This document shows, one piece after another, positions 48,780 through 59,716 of a stretch of 64,000 nt of DNA. Positions within the stretch are counted from its first letter, which is position 1, and each line of letters opens with the position of its first letter. Position numbers and translations under genes: made by a program. The notes beneath the pieces were generated by a model. It had not been told where the DNA came from, made no database searches, and saw nothing but the letters and a program-made list of their open reading frames with translations. The stretch comes from Pterois miles (lineage: Eukaryota > Chordata > Actinopteri > Perciformes > Scorpaenidae), in NCBI GenBank assembly GCA_947000775.1, contig CAMQGK010000327.1:14283501-14347500 (forward strand). Direction: 5' to 3'.

Positions 48780-49000
48780 AAGAGAGGTTAGAAGAAAGTG
48801 TGTGGCTCCAAAGTCCTCTTTCAATGGGAGTGGCTTTGGGACATTTACATAAAATGTCCAAGTGGCAAATAAATGCCCGGCCGGTGGCGTGTGCTAGGAG
48901 AGGCGGTGTTCCCCACTTGCATGGGCTCCAAGCGAAGGGGGGTGGTGACTCCGGGGGAATGGATGAGGATGGATGCCACGAAGAATGGGGAGACTGCTGC
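48780..49000 (-). pseudogene. Gypsy Gag C-terminus / zinc-knuckle remnant
   Basis: The minus frame ending at 48845 holds RLEPMQVG (about 48911-48934) and PLGHFM (its last residues). A second frame continues with CKCPKA (about 48800-48850). Fish Gypsy Gag proteins carry a PMQxG motif shortly before a CCHC knuckle of the form CxYCGxxGHFxxxCP. Here the knuckle is split between frames and its first cysteines are not visible. The order and strand agree with the downstream reverse-transcriptase fragment. Confidence 0.6.
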
Positions 49001-49604
49001 CTCGTTGGGTGGGGGTGGTCTGCCGGTCGTCTTTCTCCCCTTCCTCTCTCCTGTTTTGGGTGTTGCTTGCCGCGTCTGGGTCGGAGGGGGATCCAATGGT
49101 GGTGGTTTTGGGTCGGGGGCATGAAGAAAAGAGTCGAGGAGAGCGGCGTTTCCGTGTTGCATGTGGGTGGTGTCGTCGGTTTTGGGAGCGACGCGCGTGG
49201 TGTGGGTGGTTGTAAATCTTTGAAGTGTGCAATGAATAAGAGGTACGGGATGTGAAGGCTTCCGTGGGAGAGATGAGTAATAATGGGGTTGGGGTGGATG
49301 GGAAATGATTGCTGAACTCAAAATGGGCCCCTGAACAAAAGACGAGTTGTCGGGTCGGTGGGGTGGCGAGGTGTGGTGACCGGCAAGGGAGGGGGAGGCT
49401 GGGGGGGGGGGGTGGGTAAGGAAACGGCGGGGGAGGGTGGGCGGGAGAGGGGCATCGGTTATATTCTTCATTTGTTCCGCTGGTGCTTGCTCACCCTCCC
49501 GTCGGCCCCGGGGCCGTGGCTGCGGCGCCGGCGACGGAGTGGTGTCCTGGGTGGGGCGTCGTGAGAGCGGTCGGGGGCGGTCGGAGTGGTGGTCTTCTGG
49601 GCGT

Positions 49605-50096
49605 TGTCGCCCGGTGGGAGGCAGGACGAGACTAAATGCACAACCCGAAGAAGGAGTTGAAAGTGGGTTTTTTATCACAAAAGGGGTACAAGGAAGGAAT
49701 CAGCGGAGGCAGACAGAATCAAAACCGGAGGAACTCGGGGTCAAAAAAAAAGCGGGATGGTCGGTACACGGAAGAGATAACATAGAGAAAGTGGTAGGTA
49801 AGTCAAGTGATATAGAGGCAAGAAGGGAGGGGAGCACAGCTTAAATACCCGTGAGGGGAGTGATTACTATGAACAGGTGAACACGATCAGGGGCGGGGGA
49901 GACGATCAGACGAGGTGAGTGGAGACGAAACTAGGTCAGTGCAGTCATTCATTCCAAGGGGCGGGGAGCATGCAGGCAGGAAGTGAAGTGCACTGAAACG
50001 AGAGGGAGGATTAGGATTTCACAATCAAACAGGAAGTGCTCACAATAAACATGAAAAACAAAGGAAACCCATCACCTAGGATTGACAGATGTCACA
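49605..50096 (-). repeat. 5' LTR of the Gypsy element, well-preserved copy
   Basis: 492 bases, TG...CA on the minus strand. It contains a TATA-like TATTTAAG on the minus strand (about 49839-49848) in a promoter-like position, followed by C/T-rich sequence. The equivalent site in the short LTR (about 46266-46275) reads TTTTAAGC. A clear primer-binding site was not identified just inside the LTR. Confidence 0.8.
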
Positions 50097-50101
50097 CTCT
50101 T
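50097..50101 (+). repeat. Target-site duplication of the Gypsy element, right
   Basis: CTCTT directly follows the CA end and matches 46084-46088. Confidence 0.75.
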
Positions 50102-51780
50102 AAGTTGCTGTTTGACTTTTACAATGTTGTAGCTGTAGTAGGTGTAGAAGGCCCCTAATGACTCACATCTATGGTGCTTATAGCAACTGATAATGGCTTT
50201 ATCAGCAGTCAATTCAGGTGTAAAGACTAACATTACAAACATTGAAAAAAAGCTCATGAAAATTTGCTTTATCTGACAAGAAACGAATGTGACTGTGAGA
50301 GAAAGTGAGATTGTGAACCAATTATTTGGGCCTGATTGGATAAGTGAAAGGCATGACACGGCATAAACAGAATAGGTTTCACGGATGAATTTGCTGAATT
50401 TGACAGTTTCAGGCTTGTATTTCAGCCTGTGGTGCCCAGTGACTGGAAAACCCTTCTGTTAAACTTAAAAAAATTCATCCTTATAGCAGCTTCACGAAAG
50501 CTCCTTCGCACTTTTGGATCCCATCCACACAACCATCCACTGCTGCCCTAATTGAGCTTAACTTCTGTTTATGATCACTCAAGGCTGCCTTGGTTTTGTG
50601 ATTTTAGATTTTGGTGTGCTTCCCACAAGATTCCCGCAGATTCACACAGAAAAGTAAGAGGTAGTGTCTGTTTCATGCTTCCTCATTTCTCTTCCTCTCC
50701 TGTATTTATTGTTTTGTTGACTGCTATTGTTATTTTGTCTCTATCTAGTTTTGCTCCTTACTGTCGAGTGCCTGCGCCTGCCTGAATATCTCCAATACCT
50801 CACTTCCTTTAGCTTCCTTTTGAATTTCTTTCTCCGTTGTGCCAGTGCTATGAGTAGATATTGTTTAACAAAGAAAGTGAACCACCCCCATCATTCCTTC
50901 AAACAAGACATTGCAGAAATGTCACCAAATGAAAAAATAAATCATGACTGTCTGAGTCAACTGATAGTGAGAAACTCTTCTTCAAAGAAACTGAGATGAC
51001 ATATGAAAAAAGGCATTAAAATGCATTTTCTCTTCAACAACAGTTTGGAGGAGTATTTGACTTACAAAATGGCAGCTTCCAAGGATGGTGGATATTTCAC
51101 GAGAAAAGTAGAACAAAGACAGAGGTCTTTGAATATAAATTATAAAATACACTGTATATACTGTACATTTTGTCACATTTTTATAGTCTTTAGACTGAGA
51201 CAGATGCAAATATATTACTGTGCATTCCTAGGAAGAGGTCCTTTATATTATTGCCTAATAACACTTCTGTGAACGTTGTGTGCTACATTTCTTTGTTTTA
51301 TTCTGTAGCTTCACTTGAACTAATTCAACCACTAAATCCTGTCAGTTATTAATTTATTTTAGTTGTGAAATCTCTTTGTATTTATACAGTAACATCTCTA
51401 TCTGTGGCAAAACACCTGGGCACGTTTACAAAGGTTTTCTTCTCATGGAAAAACAGCTCAAAACTTAGACCTCATATTCATTACCACAGCATATCAGATC
51501 CTATACTAGATCTAACAAGCTGTGAAAATCACATTTTTGCAAACTGCTACAGTTAGATCATTTTCATGCATATACATTGTTACAAAAACAGCTAATCTAT
51601 CAGAGCAGTGGAAACCACTTCAGGACTTATTGATTGAGGAGAATAGTGTGGTCTGAATAATAAAATAATGGATTGAAAAACAGACTTGAGGCTGAGCTGG
51701 CTGCCATTAGTCTGTCATGGAAACGCTTCATTCAAGACCATGTCTGTGCTGCTGTGAACCCAGAGCATCTAAAATGTTTT
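50102..51780. other. Gene-free stretch
   Basis: AT-rich. ORFs of up to 95 codons have no recognised domain. Confidence 0.4.
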
Positions 51781-51787
51781 ATTAAGT

Positions 51788-52140
51788 TCATTTTTGGACA
51801 GCTGTGACTGACACAGCATGCTGTAACATTTTTGGTGGGAAACAGCAGGTTGGGGATGGCTCTGTGTAGTTTGAGTAAAAGCCTTGGCTGAGGCTAGATT
51901 TCCCCAGTACTGAACTCAGGGCTGCTATTTTAAAAGCAGCAGACACCTCTCCTGTCTGTAAAGATTTGTTGATGCTTGTGGAGATGAACTGAACCACGAT
52001 GGGAAAACAGGATGTAAAGATAGGTGTAGTAGGTGCTGGGAGCAAATGGTGCAGTTGGGATTAGGTATAATGGCATGCAGAGGCAGGCTGTGACCTCAGT
52101 GGAGGGTTGAAATGGTGGTGGTGGATCCAGCAGCTGGGGC
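51788..52140 (-). pseudogene. LINE reverse-transcriptase N-terminal fragment
   Basis: The 85-codon minus frame ending at 51788 reads FKIAALSSVLGKSSL, followed by a proline-containing stretch and PPKMLQHAV. It matches the FKTAAITPVLKKP...RPISNLPFLSKILEK region at the start of the reverse-transcriptase domain of L2/Maui-type fish LINEs. PTTPIFTSCFP just upstream fits the preceding segment. The catalytic motifs that should follow at lower coordinates are absent, so the copy is truncated or rearranged. Confidence 0.6.
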
Positions 52141-52292
52141 TGCCATTTATAGCGGGTACATGTCTGATGTTACAATACATAATGCAGGAGCGGCAGGCTG
52201 GATTCTTAAATCAGCGGGGTTAATCAGGGTCTATTTCTTGCCGAGAGGAATGGCGTGAGGTCTCCTAGATCACTATCATAGAGTAGATTATA

Positions 52293-52510
52293 TTAAAGGT
52301 GTCCTGTGGAGTTTTCTTTTAAACAAACAAAAGTTCTGTTTACCTGGAGAGTTACTCACCAGAACTCGTTGTGTGCACCCTTGGGCTCTAATAAATGTGT
52401 TGAATGCATTTCCTGCCTCAGAAAACATGAGCAACATATTTCAAATTCAGTATTGTTTATGTTTACTAGCTCGTCTTATTCTTCTTCTTCCCAAGCTTCT
52501 GGAACACTGC
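52293..52510 (+). mobile_element. TTAAAGGTGTCC repeat fragment
   Basis: It begins TTAAAGGTGTCCTGTGGAG, then TTTTCTTTTAAACAAACAAA, a terminus and lead sequence of another dispersed teleost repeat by eye. The right end is not identified. An A run follows at about 52645-52663. Confidence 0.4.
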
Positions 52511-52663
52511 TGCATATCTAAGCATGTTACCCCCACCTTTAGATCAGTGGAATAGTGTGAAACCATTGGCAGGACTGTGTATTGAGTCATCCAAAATAAA
52601 TAAAACAGGGACCAACTCGCTGAAAAGTAGTGCAACTAGAGTTAAAAAAAAAAAAAAAAAAAC

Positions 52664-53188
52664 AATAAATCCAAATGAAATTTGTTGAAATTAATTAATT
52701 CGACATTGATATTACACTACTAAATGTACACAAAAATGAATAGTGTATTTAGTCTGTTTGTTTTCCGTCAGATTCTCTACAGATGATACAAACAAATGAA
52801 CTAAATGGCCTTTTTCACAGCAGACATTTTGACTTGTCATTGTAGGAAAAGCACAGATGTTAGTCTATATCATTAATAGTGCTCTGTTCTAGTGTCCCAG
52901 TAAGTCAGGACAATGAGGCAGTGAGGCAGTATGCTGGCATGCATAATACCAGGACACTGATTAACAACTTTTCACCGGTGCTTTTCTTACTGCACACTTG
53001 CCAACCCCCCACCCAGACAGCAATACAGCAGATGTCATTTCCTGGCGGAAGAAAACTGCTTACGACCATATATACGGTATATACTGTATACACACACTTG
53101 GGGTCTTAGTATGTAGTGTAGTGTGTTGCTTAATGCAGTGAAACGCCAACGTGGCATGGTGCAAGAGGAGAAGAGGTTGTGTTACTCT
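52664..53188. other. Gene-free stretch
   Basis: Nothing recognised. A small TATA-rich palindromic patch (ATATATACGGTATATACTGT) lies at about 53070-53089, just before the minisatellite. Confidence 0.4.
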
Positions 53189-53892
53189 GGCTTTATCTAT
53201 TTGGTGTGGAGAGGAGGAGGTGCTGCTCTGGCTCTATCTATTTGGCGTGGAGAGGAGGAGGTGCTGCTCTGGCTCTATCTATTTGGCGTGGCTCTATCTA
53301 TTTGGCGTGGAGAGGAGGAGGTGCTGCTCTGGCTCTATCTATTTGGCGTGGCTCTATCTATTTGGCGTGGAGAGGAGGAGGTGCTGCTCTGGCTCTATCT
53401 ATTTGGCGTGGCTCTATCTATTTGGTGTGGAGAGGAGGAGGTGCTGCTCTGGCTCTATCTATTTGGCGTGGCTCTATCTATTTGGTGTGGAGAGGAGGAG
53501 GTGCTGCTCTGGCTCTATCTATTTGGCGTGGCTCTATCTATTTGGTGTGGAGAGGAGGAGGTGCTGCTCTGGCTCTATCTATTTGGCGTGGAGAGGAGGA
53601 GGTGCTGCTCTGGCTCTATCTATTTGGCGTGGCTCTATCTATTTGGTGTGGAGAGGAGGAGGTGCTGCTCTGGCTCTATCTATTTGGCGTGGAGAGGAGG
53701 AGGTGCTGCTCTGGCTCTATCTATTTGGCGTGGCTCTATCTATTTGGTGTGGAGAGGAGGAGGTGCTGCTCTGGCTCTATCTATTTGGCGTGGCTCTATC
53801 TATTTGGTGTGGAGAGGAGGAGGTGCTGCTCTGGCTCTATCTATTTGGCGTGGAGAGGAGGAGGTGCTGCTCTGGCTTTATCTGTTTGGCGA
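53189..53892 (+). repeat. Two-module minisatellite (19-bp and 22-bp modules)
   Basis: The array is made only of S = GGCTCTATCTATTTGGYGT (19 bp) and L = GGAGAGGAGGAGGTGCTGCT plus CT (22 bp). The order is SL SL, SSL five times, SL, SSL, SL, SSL, SSL, SL, S. That is 22 S and 13 L, which adds up to exactly 704 bases. In most SS pairs the second S ends GGTGT and the first GGCGT. Neither module holds a forward stop codon in any frame or at the junctions, so three long overlapping ORFs (329, 251 and 243 codons) run through it. The 41-base SL period shifts frame, so each ORF cycles through all three peptides. This argues against coding. Confidence 0.95.
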
Positions 53893-53899
53893 CACCAGG

Positions 53900-55227
53900 A
53901 AGCTGATTGACATTCTTCTGGATCCACTTTTTCACACAATTATGTTCACATTATATGTATTCATTTTTGTCATATGGATTGGCTTTGTTGTATTTTCATT
54001 ATGTTGTTACTCTGAGGTTGTGTACATCTATTGCACGTCCTGGAAGGGGGATCCCTCCTCTGTTGCTCTTCTTGAGGTTTCTTCGATTTTTTTTTTCTGT
54101 GTTCCATGTTAAAATGTTTTTTTGGTTGGGTAGTTTTTCCGTACCCAATGATAGGGTCGCATCGTACAGTACAGACTGTAAAGCCCACTGAGGCACAAAT
54201 AAATATACAAATAAAACTGCCTTGATAAACCAAGGTTGCTTATTAATTCATTAAGCACAAAAACAGAAACACTTGTCTTGATCAGAACAGCATCAGCATA
54301 TAGGGCGTTTTTAATGTATGACTGTATAGATCCATGTGTTAATCTTTCTTTGATCATAATCAGTCATGCTGGGGAAGCAGAGAACAGCAGAGTAGGTGGA
54401 CTAATGCTCTTTATAGAATTATAGCTTGGATATACACACACTTATACGCATGACCATTTTGCTTTCCCTCTCCCTTCTTCTCGTCTCCTCCAGAGCTCGA
54501 CAACCGAAGGCGGCTTATTGAACAAAGCTCCGGGGCGAGAACACATTCCATCATTTCAAAATGAAACAAGTCTCATTTTTCTCCTTCCTCTTCCCATTCT
54601 CCATCCATACTCCAGTTCTCAAGTCTCCTTCTGTTCCTCTCTATTTCTACCTTTCTTTCATCTCCTTCACATGTACGTATATCTTATTTTCTCTGTCTAG
54701 TCTCTTCTTCTGTCCTCCTGTCTCCTCTTTCTGTGGACCAGGTTATTCCCTCTGCATCCTCTTCTGGGCAAATGAGATGACCCACTGCTTCCTAATTACC
54801 GCTGCACTCTCGTATTCTTCTACCATTATTCTATTAGTATCTGCTACATAATAATCATCAGGGTGGAAATTGGATGTAATAGCTTAGAGCATAATGTCTT
54901 ATGAACAACGATGCAGGACACAATTAAATGTCTTTGGTTTCCTAAAGTAATTCAGTCAAGTCCGTGCTAAATAGATAGGCTCAAACGGAAGAATTATTAA
55001 TATTATTCACAACGAGGGTAGATAATTTTTTATATTGCAGCTCTAAATAATGTCCTGCATTATATGTATGTGTAGAGATGAAGGTGGTTTTCCATGATAA
55101 AGGGAAAGGGAGAAATGTAGCCTTTTCTTCACCATCAGTGTACTTGTTGAATGTATCAGATTTCAGGTTATTAAATATGATTAGGATTGGAAATTGCATG
55201 TTTTAACCGGGTAGAAACAAGCTGTTT
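53900..55227. other. Gene-free stretch
   Basis: 54470-54760 is pyrimidine-rich on the plus strand and yields 60-96 codon ORFs by composition. Nothing else recognised. Confidence 0.4.
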
Positions 55228-55572
55228 GGGGGCGGCAGTAGCTCAGTCTGTAGGGAGTTGGCTTGGGAACCGGAGGGTCACCGGTTCAAGTCCCGCCATG
55301 GACCAAGAACTGAGTGTGAACTGGTAGCTGGAGAGGTGCCAGTTTACCTCTTGGGCACTGCCGAGGTGCCCCTGAGCAAAGCACCAAACTCCCAACTGTT
55401 CGGGGCGCTTGTCAGGAGCAGCCCCCTCACTCTGACATCTCTCCATTGTTGCATATTTGTGCATGTGTGTGTTCGGGTCTGCATGTACCGTGTATAAGTT
55501 AACAACAGAGTGAAAAAATTGAATTTCCCCTCGTGGGACTAATAAAGGAATATCTTCTTCTTCTTCTTCTTT
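55228..55572 (+). mobile_element. tRNA-derived SINE, intact copy
   Basis: Uninterrupted copy of the family nested at 29234-29923. It has GGGGGCGGCAGTAGCTCAGT with the A box, GGTTCAAGTCC as the B box, a central region with GGCACTGCCGAGGTGCCCCT, and a 3' tail GGGACTAATAAAGGAATATC ending in (TTC)n. It serves as the reference that shows the 29-kb locus to be a SINE inserted in a SINE. Target duplications are not obvious. The 139-codon minus ORF over it is repeat-derived. Confidence 0.88.
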
Positions 55573-55574
55573 TA

Positions 55575-58440
55575 GTGACCTCTTGTATATTCGGATTTTA
55601 GTGTTAATGTCTGACTGGAGCACCACTTCAACCCGCTTTCTTGAAAGCAAGTAGACTTCCACATAACATTTTATAAAACAAACTGAGGTATATTTACAAA
55701 CAATGTATGAGAACAGACAGGTTTATTTCAAAACAAATCTGGCCAGAGAATAACTTGGTACAGCACGCATGGACACACATACCATAAAGTTGAAGTATAT
55801 CCTACTTTATACAGAATGACGTATAATGATACCACCTTGGAGGAGGCAAAACTATGTTATGTGTGGTCGAGACTGTTGGAGTCTGGAAACTCTACAAGTT
55901 CCTCATCTTATCTTAACCTCCAGACAACCGGAGTCTCCACATATATTACATCTCAAAATACCAACCGGGTGGCAATGAAGAAATCATCAATTCCAGCAAT
56001 ATTTCCATGACAACTGTGTTTTGCACAAGATCCATTAACTGGAACGTTAACATATCATGGCCTTCACAAAAGATGGAATTTGCTCAGCTCAACCATGAAA
56101 TGGTTGGGTTGTTATCACATGACCTAAGTATGAAACTGTGGTCTTGTGATGTGGGGCGATCATAACCTGTCTCTGTTCGAAGATGGTCTCTGGTGTCGGA
56201 TGTTGAGTGTCCTCCTTGATCTCCTCGATCCGTCCACTGACTTCTAGTCAGTAAGTTTGACACCTTACTCGTCGATGCTGTGACAGATTTTGCCCTGATG
56301 TCCGTAGACAGCTGCTGTTGTTTGTTCATTCACATGTCCAAGAAAAATAGTCATTGGATCTTGTGATGACACATTTTAGTCAAACTGCAATTTTCAAGGT
56401 CAATAATGAACCAAGTTCTACAAATATTTATGTAAATTAGTTGATATGATGTATTCTGGTAGCCATATGCCCTTTATAATAGTTATGATATCTGTTGTCT
56501 TTGTGACCATGAGTCCTGATATCACTGCAACAGCAGGCATTTCATTGAAGCTCTCAGTCTGGCATGAAAACACAAAGGCGCCTGAAATCACATTTCCTGG
56601 TTTGGCCTCCATATCAGCATGTTTAAATTAACCTCCCCTAACCTCCTTTTTGGCTAATTGCTTTGCTTTGTTGATGAAGCTGCCTTTCGTGTGGAAGTTT
56701 TCTCATTAAGGTTACTGTGTGTTGGCTTTATGCTGCACCTGAACTTTGTAATAAACATGTAATCTTTACCTACTCTGCATACCCGTCCTCCCTAAAAGGA
56801 GGGCCCCTTTCTCTGACTTTTTAAGATTCTCTTGCTTTTCCCTTGTTTTCATTTAGGATTGCAGATGTAATTTTCATATTCAACAGTTGTTTTCATTTTT
56901 TATATTATAATGAAAGCGCTAGTACTTTGAGAGAGAAAACTAAAGAAATAAATGAGTTGACAAAAGAATTCCTCCCACTTGGAGCCACAACAGTACATTC
57001 ACTCTTGAAGGAGTATTTTCTCCAAAGTGCCCTGTAGCATGTCAAGTGTATGAATATTTAATAGTTAGACTTGAACCCATAACACTTCCTGTGGCTATAT
57101 TTACATGCATGGAGCAACACAGTTATCGGTCGTATTCTGGCTGACATCTTGTTCGGGTTTAACTGTGCACCTGCACCTTTGATAAACTGTCACTCTTGCC
57201 GTGAATAAACCAGTTTGAGAATGTGTGTACACTTGTGGTGACTGTCACACAAATAAGTTATTTCCTCATTATTTCACTGACATGAATCCTAATACAGGTG
57301 AGAGAAGTTAAGTCCAAGCACTATGAACAAAAGCTGAAACAGCTTTATTTCTTGTTGATATCAAACTGTAAAGAGAACGCTGTCAGAGTCAGAGAGTTTG
57401 CACAGATGGCAAAATCCAAAAGCACAAGATGTACATTTAGTATCGCTCTATGCCAGGCATCTTAACTGTGCCTCTCAGAATCACAGTCTGAGCTTATACA
57501 ATTTAATCAGGTGTTTTCTGTGTTAAGCCAACCGTAGGCAGTTCTGTGCGCATATAAATACTGTCATTGTTGTTACCATATGGTTTGCTTTCAGCTACTT
57601 TTGCACATTTATACCATTTTTTGAAACATGTGTCTCATGTTTTCATCTCTCCTTTTTGATGGCCTCCATGATAAACATAATTATACTGTAATAAAGACTT
57701 GCCATACTGTAAACTTTAATATCAAATACACACAATCTGAAATACAGATACACAAAGACACAAAGCAGTTGGCTGGCATGTGAAAGTTAGTGCTGAAGGT
57801 TGTTGAAGGTCCTTATCCGCATACGGTATCTATCATACTGAATAATGTTTGCACACACTCTGTATTTCCTTCACCTGTGTGGCTCTGTGTGGCCTTAAGA
57901 GCACATCATCATTTTCATTAGCATTACAAAGGCCCTCATGAACAGAGGTCTCTTCCTGCCGAGCACCTCATATAATTCACAGCATAGTCTGCATCTTGTG
58001 GCACTGTTATTAGGCAGGATAAAACTGAAAAGCTAGTATGTAGACTAGGAACGTAGGGTTAAGTTTTCATGCAGTAAATGACTGGATGTCACTATGTGGA
58101 CGTTTAACCCAAATTCTAGCCTTTTTCCTGTAAGTACTGAAGTTTTGTCACAGCCATCAGCGTTCAGTATGAAACACGCTAAGCAATCCATTAACTATAA
58201 TGTAAACGCATCCATGGCAATAGTAAATGCTCCAAGAAAGTGCAACAGTAGTGTGGTGACATAGTTAAATGAGGGAAAGAGACTCGCCAGGCGGCTGGGT
58301 CCCTCAAACATAACGCTGTCACCCAGGAGACGACTCTTGTCTTGTGCGTCATGCTACAATCACTTGTTCGTTCGTGTCACATGTTCACAACTTTCAGTGT
58401 CATTTTCACTGTATAAATGTAGTCCAACCGTGTCATTCTT
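55575..58440. other. Gene-free stretch
   Basis: AT-rich with ORFs below 85 codons and no recognised domain or clear repeat. Confidence 0.4.
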
Positions 58441-58441
58441 T

Positions 58442-58475
58442 CCTAAACCTAACTATAGTGGTTTGTTGCCTAATT
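58442..58475 (+). repeat. Single diverged unit related to the 30-bp minisatellite
   Basis: CCTAAACCTAACTATAGTGG followed by TTTGTTGCCTAA carries the CCTAAACCTAA core and the TAG...TTGTTGCCTAA spacing of the array at 45591-46040, without amplification. Confidence 0.5.
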
Positions 58476-58479
58476 GTGA

Positions 58480-59716
58480 CGAAGCAGCAGTATGTGACTA
58501 GTTGGGAATTCAGTTATCATAATGTGCCGAGGACATTGGAAAATCAGATTCCCAAAGCCACCATTGAACATAACATGTTTACCAGGTGTTAAGCCAGTGA
58601 AGGACTGCATTTTAGTTGCGACTTGACTATTTTGGTTGAGGGGTGAAATCTGCATATAATATGAATCTCCACACTTGTGACAGCCATGGGTGGTAAATGG
58701 ACACGGAAGGTGAATCCAAACAGGTAGGCCCCATTTATTTCAATTAGAGCTGCTCACCCAGCACATACACTGAAAAACTTTCCCAACTTCTGCACAAACT
58801 TGCTATTGTGAGAACCTATAATGCATATGCATTCACTTTCTCCGTGCAGACCATCTGTCTGCAGGCAATATCTTGATGCAGCTCTTTGCTGGCTTTTAAA
58901 TAAATGTTGGATTGAACAGCACAATGTTTTAATTGAACGTTTTAAATAATTAGGACAATATATGTGCAATTGAACTACAGTAAATTACACATTTGTAATC
59001 TATTACATATTAAATACAAATGTGTTCACACTAGTGAATATTGGATATTGTGCTGTAGGAAAGGTTGAATAAGACTTAAATGGACTGAAAGCAGAACTCA
59101 GTACTGTGCATGTCTGAAATCTTCACAATTTCACTGCAGGCAACATTCAAGGTTGACATAACATCTGCCATAACAACGGTGAAATGATGCTTTAATATGT
59201 AACATACTTATTACACGCTACATTTCAGTACCTTTAGATTAGTATATAATGGCCTGTTAGAAGCATCAGAGAAATCTCCATGCCACAGTAATCTGTTTTT
59301 CTTGACCATAGCTATTAGAAATTGATATTGACTCCCCTTAATCCTTTGTCACGGCTCTCCTCTACGGGCGCCATGCTGCAGGATGCTGGTAAAATAAGTT
59401 TGATGGAGACCTCCCAGCTGCAATTTGTTCAGACCAAGCTGTCCATGCACCCAGTGATACGCATTGTATATAGGAGGAATTTGTCCAGCAGTAGAGCACT
59501 TTTCCTGTCTTACTGAATGTGCTACCTCGGGAAGGACAGAAACGATAAACACCATCAAGCCTTGCTGCGAGCAAGCAGACACTCACCATGACTCATGTTC
59601 ACACAAACCACAGACCAACACACTCACAGTGTGTCATCACACAGAATATTTTTCAATGTGATCTTCTGTATCACTAATTTGTTATCCTAATTGATTATTA
59701 AGAACTGCCATTAAAC
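58480..59716. other. Gene-free stretch
   Basis: Nothing recognised; ORFs up to 77 codons. Confidence 0.4.

Larger units (their letters stand above)
46089..50096 (-). mobile_element. Ty3/Gypsy-type LTR retrotransposon, indel-riddled
   Basis: The element has TG...CA ends, a 5-bp CTCTT duplication and direct terminal repeats (46089-46479 and 49605-50096). It lies on the minus strand: gag zinc-knuckle remains near 48800-48935 and reverse-transcriptase motifs near 48110-48400 read in the gag-to-pol order from high to low coordinates. The internal part is only about 3.1 kb, well short of the 4.5-5 kb usual for fish Gypsy elements. Its plus strand is very rich in G and poor in C. The many overlapping ORFs on both strands (up to 277 codons) arise from this composition and from broken frames. 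It cannot encode a working polyprotein as written. Confidence 0.85.

Noticed and set aside
46445..49844. Many overlapping ORFs (up to 277 codons, minus strand 48845-49678) that look like novel proline- or glycine-rich proteins
   Set aside because: They lie inside a Gypsy element, arise from G-rich composition and broken frames, and include pieces of gag and reverse transcriptase. They do not represent new genes.
53123..54112. 329-codon protein gene
   Set aside because: It is a minisatellite open in three frames, and its 41-bp units shift frame, so no single peptide repeat is maintained.
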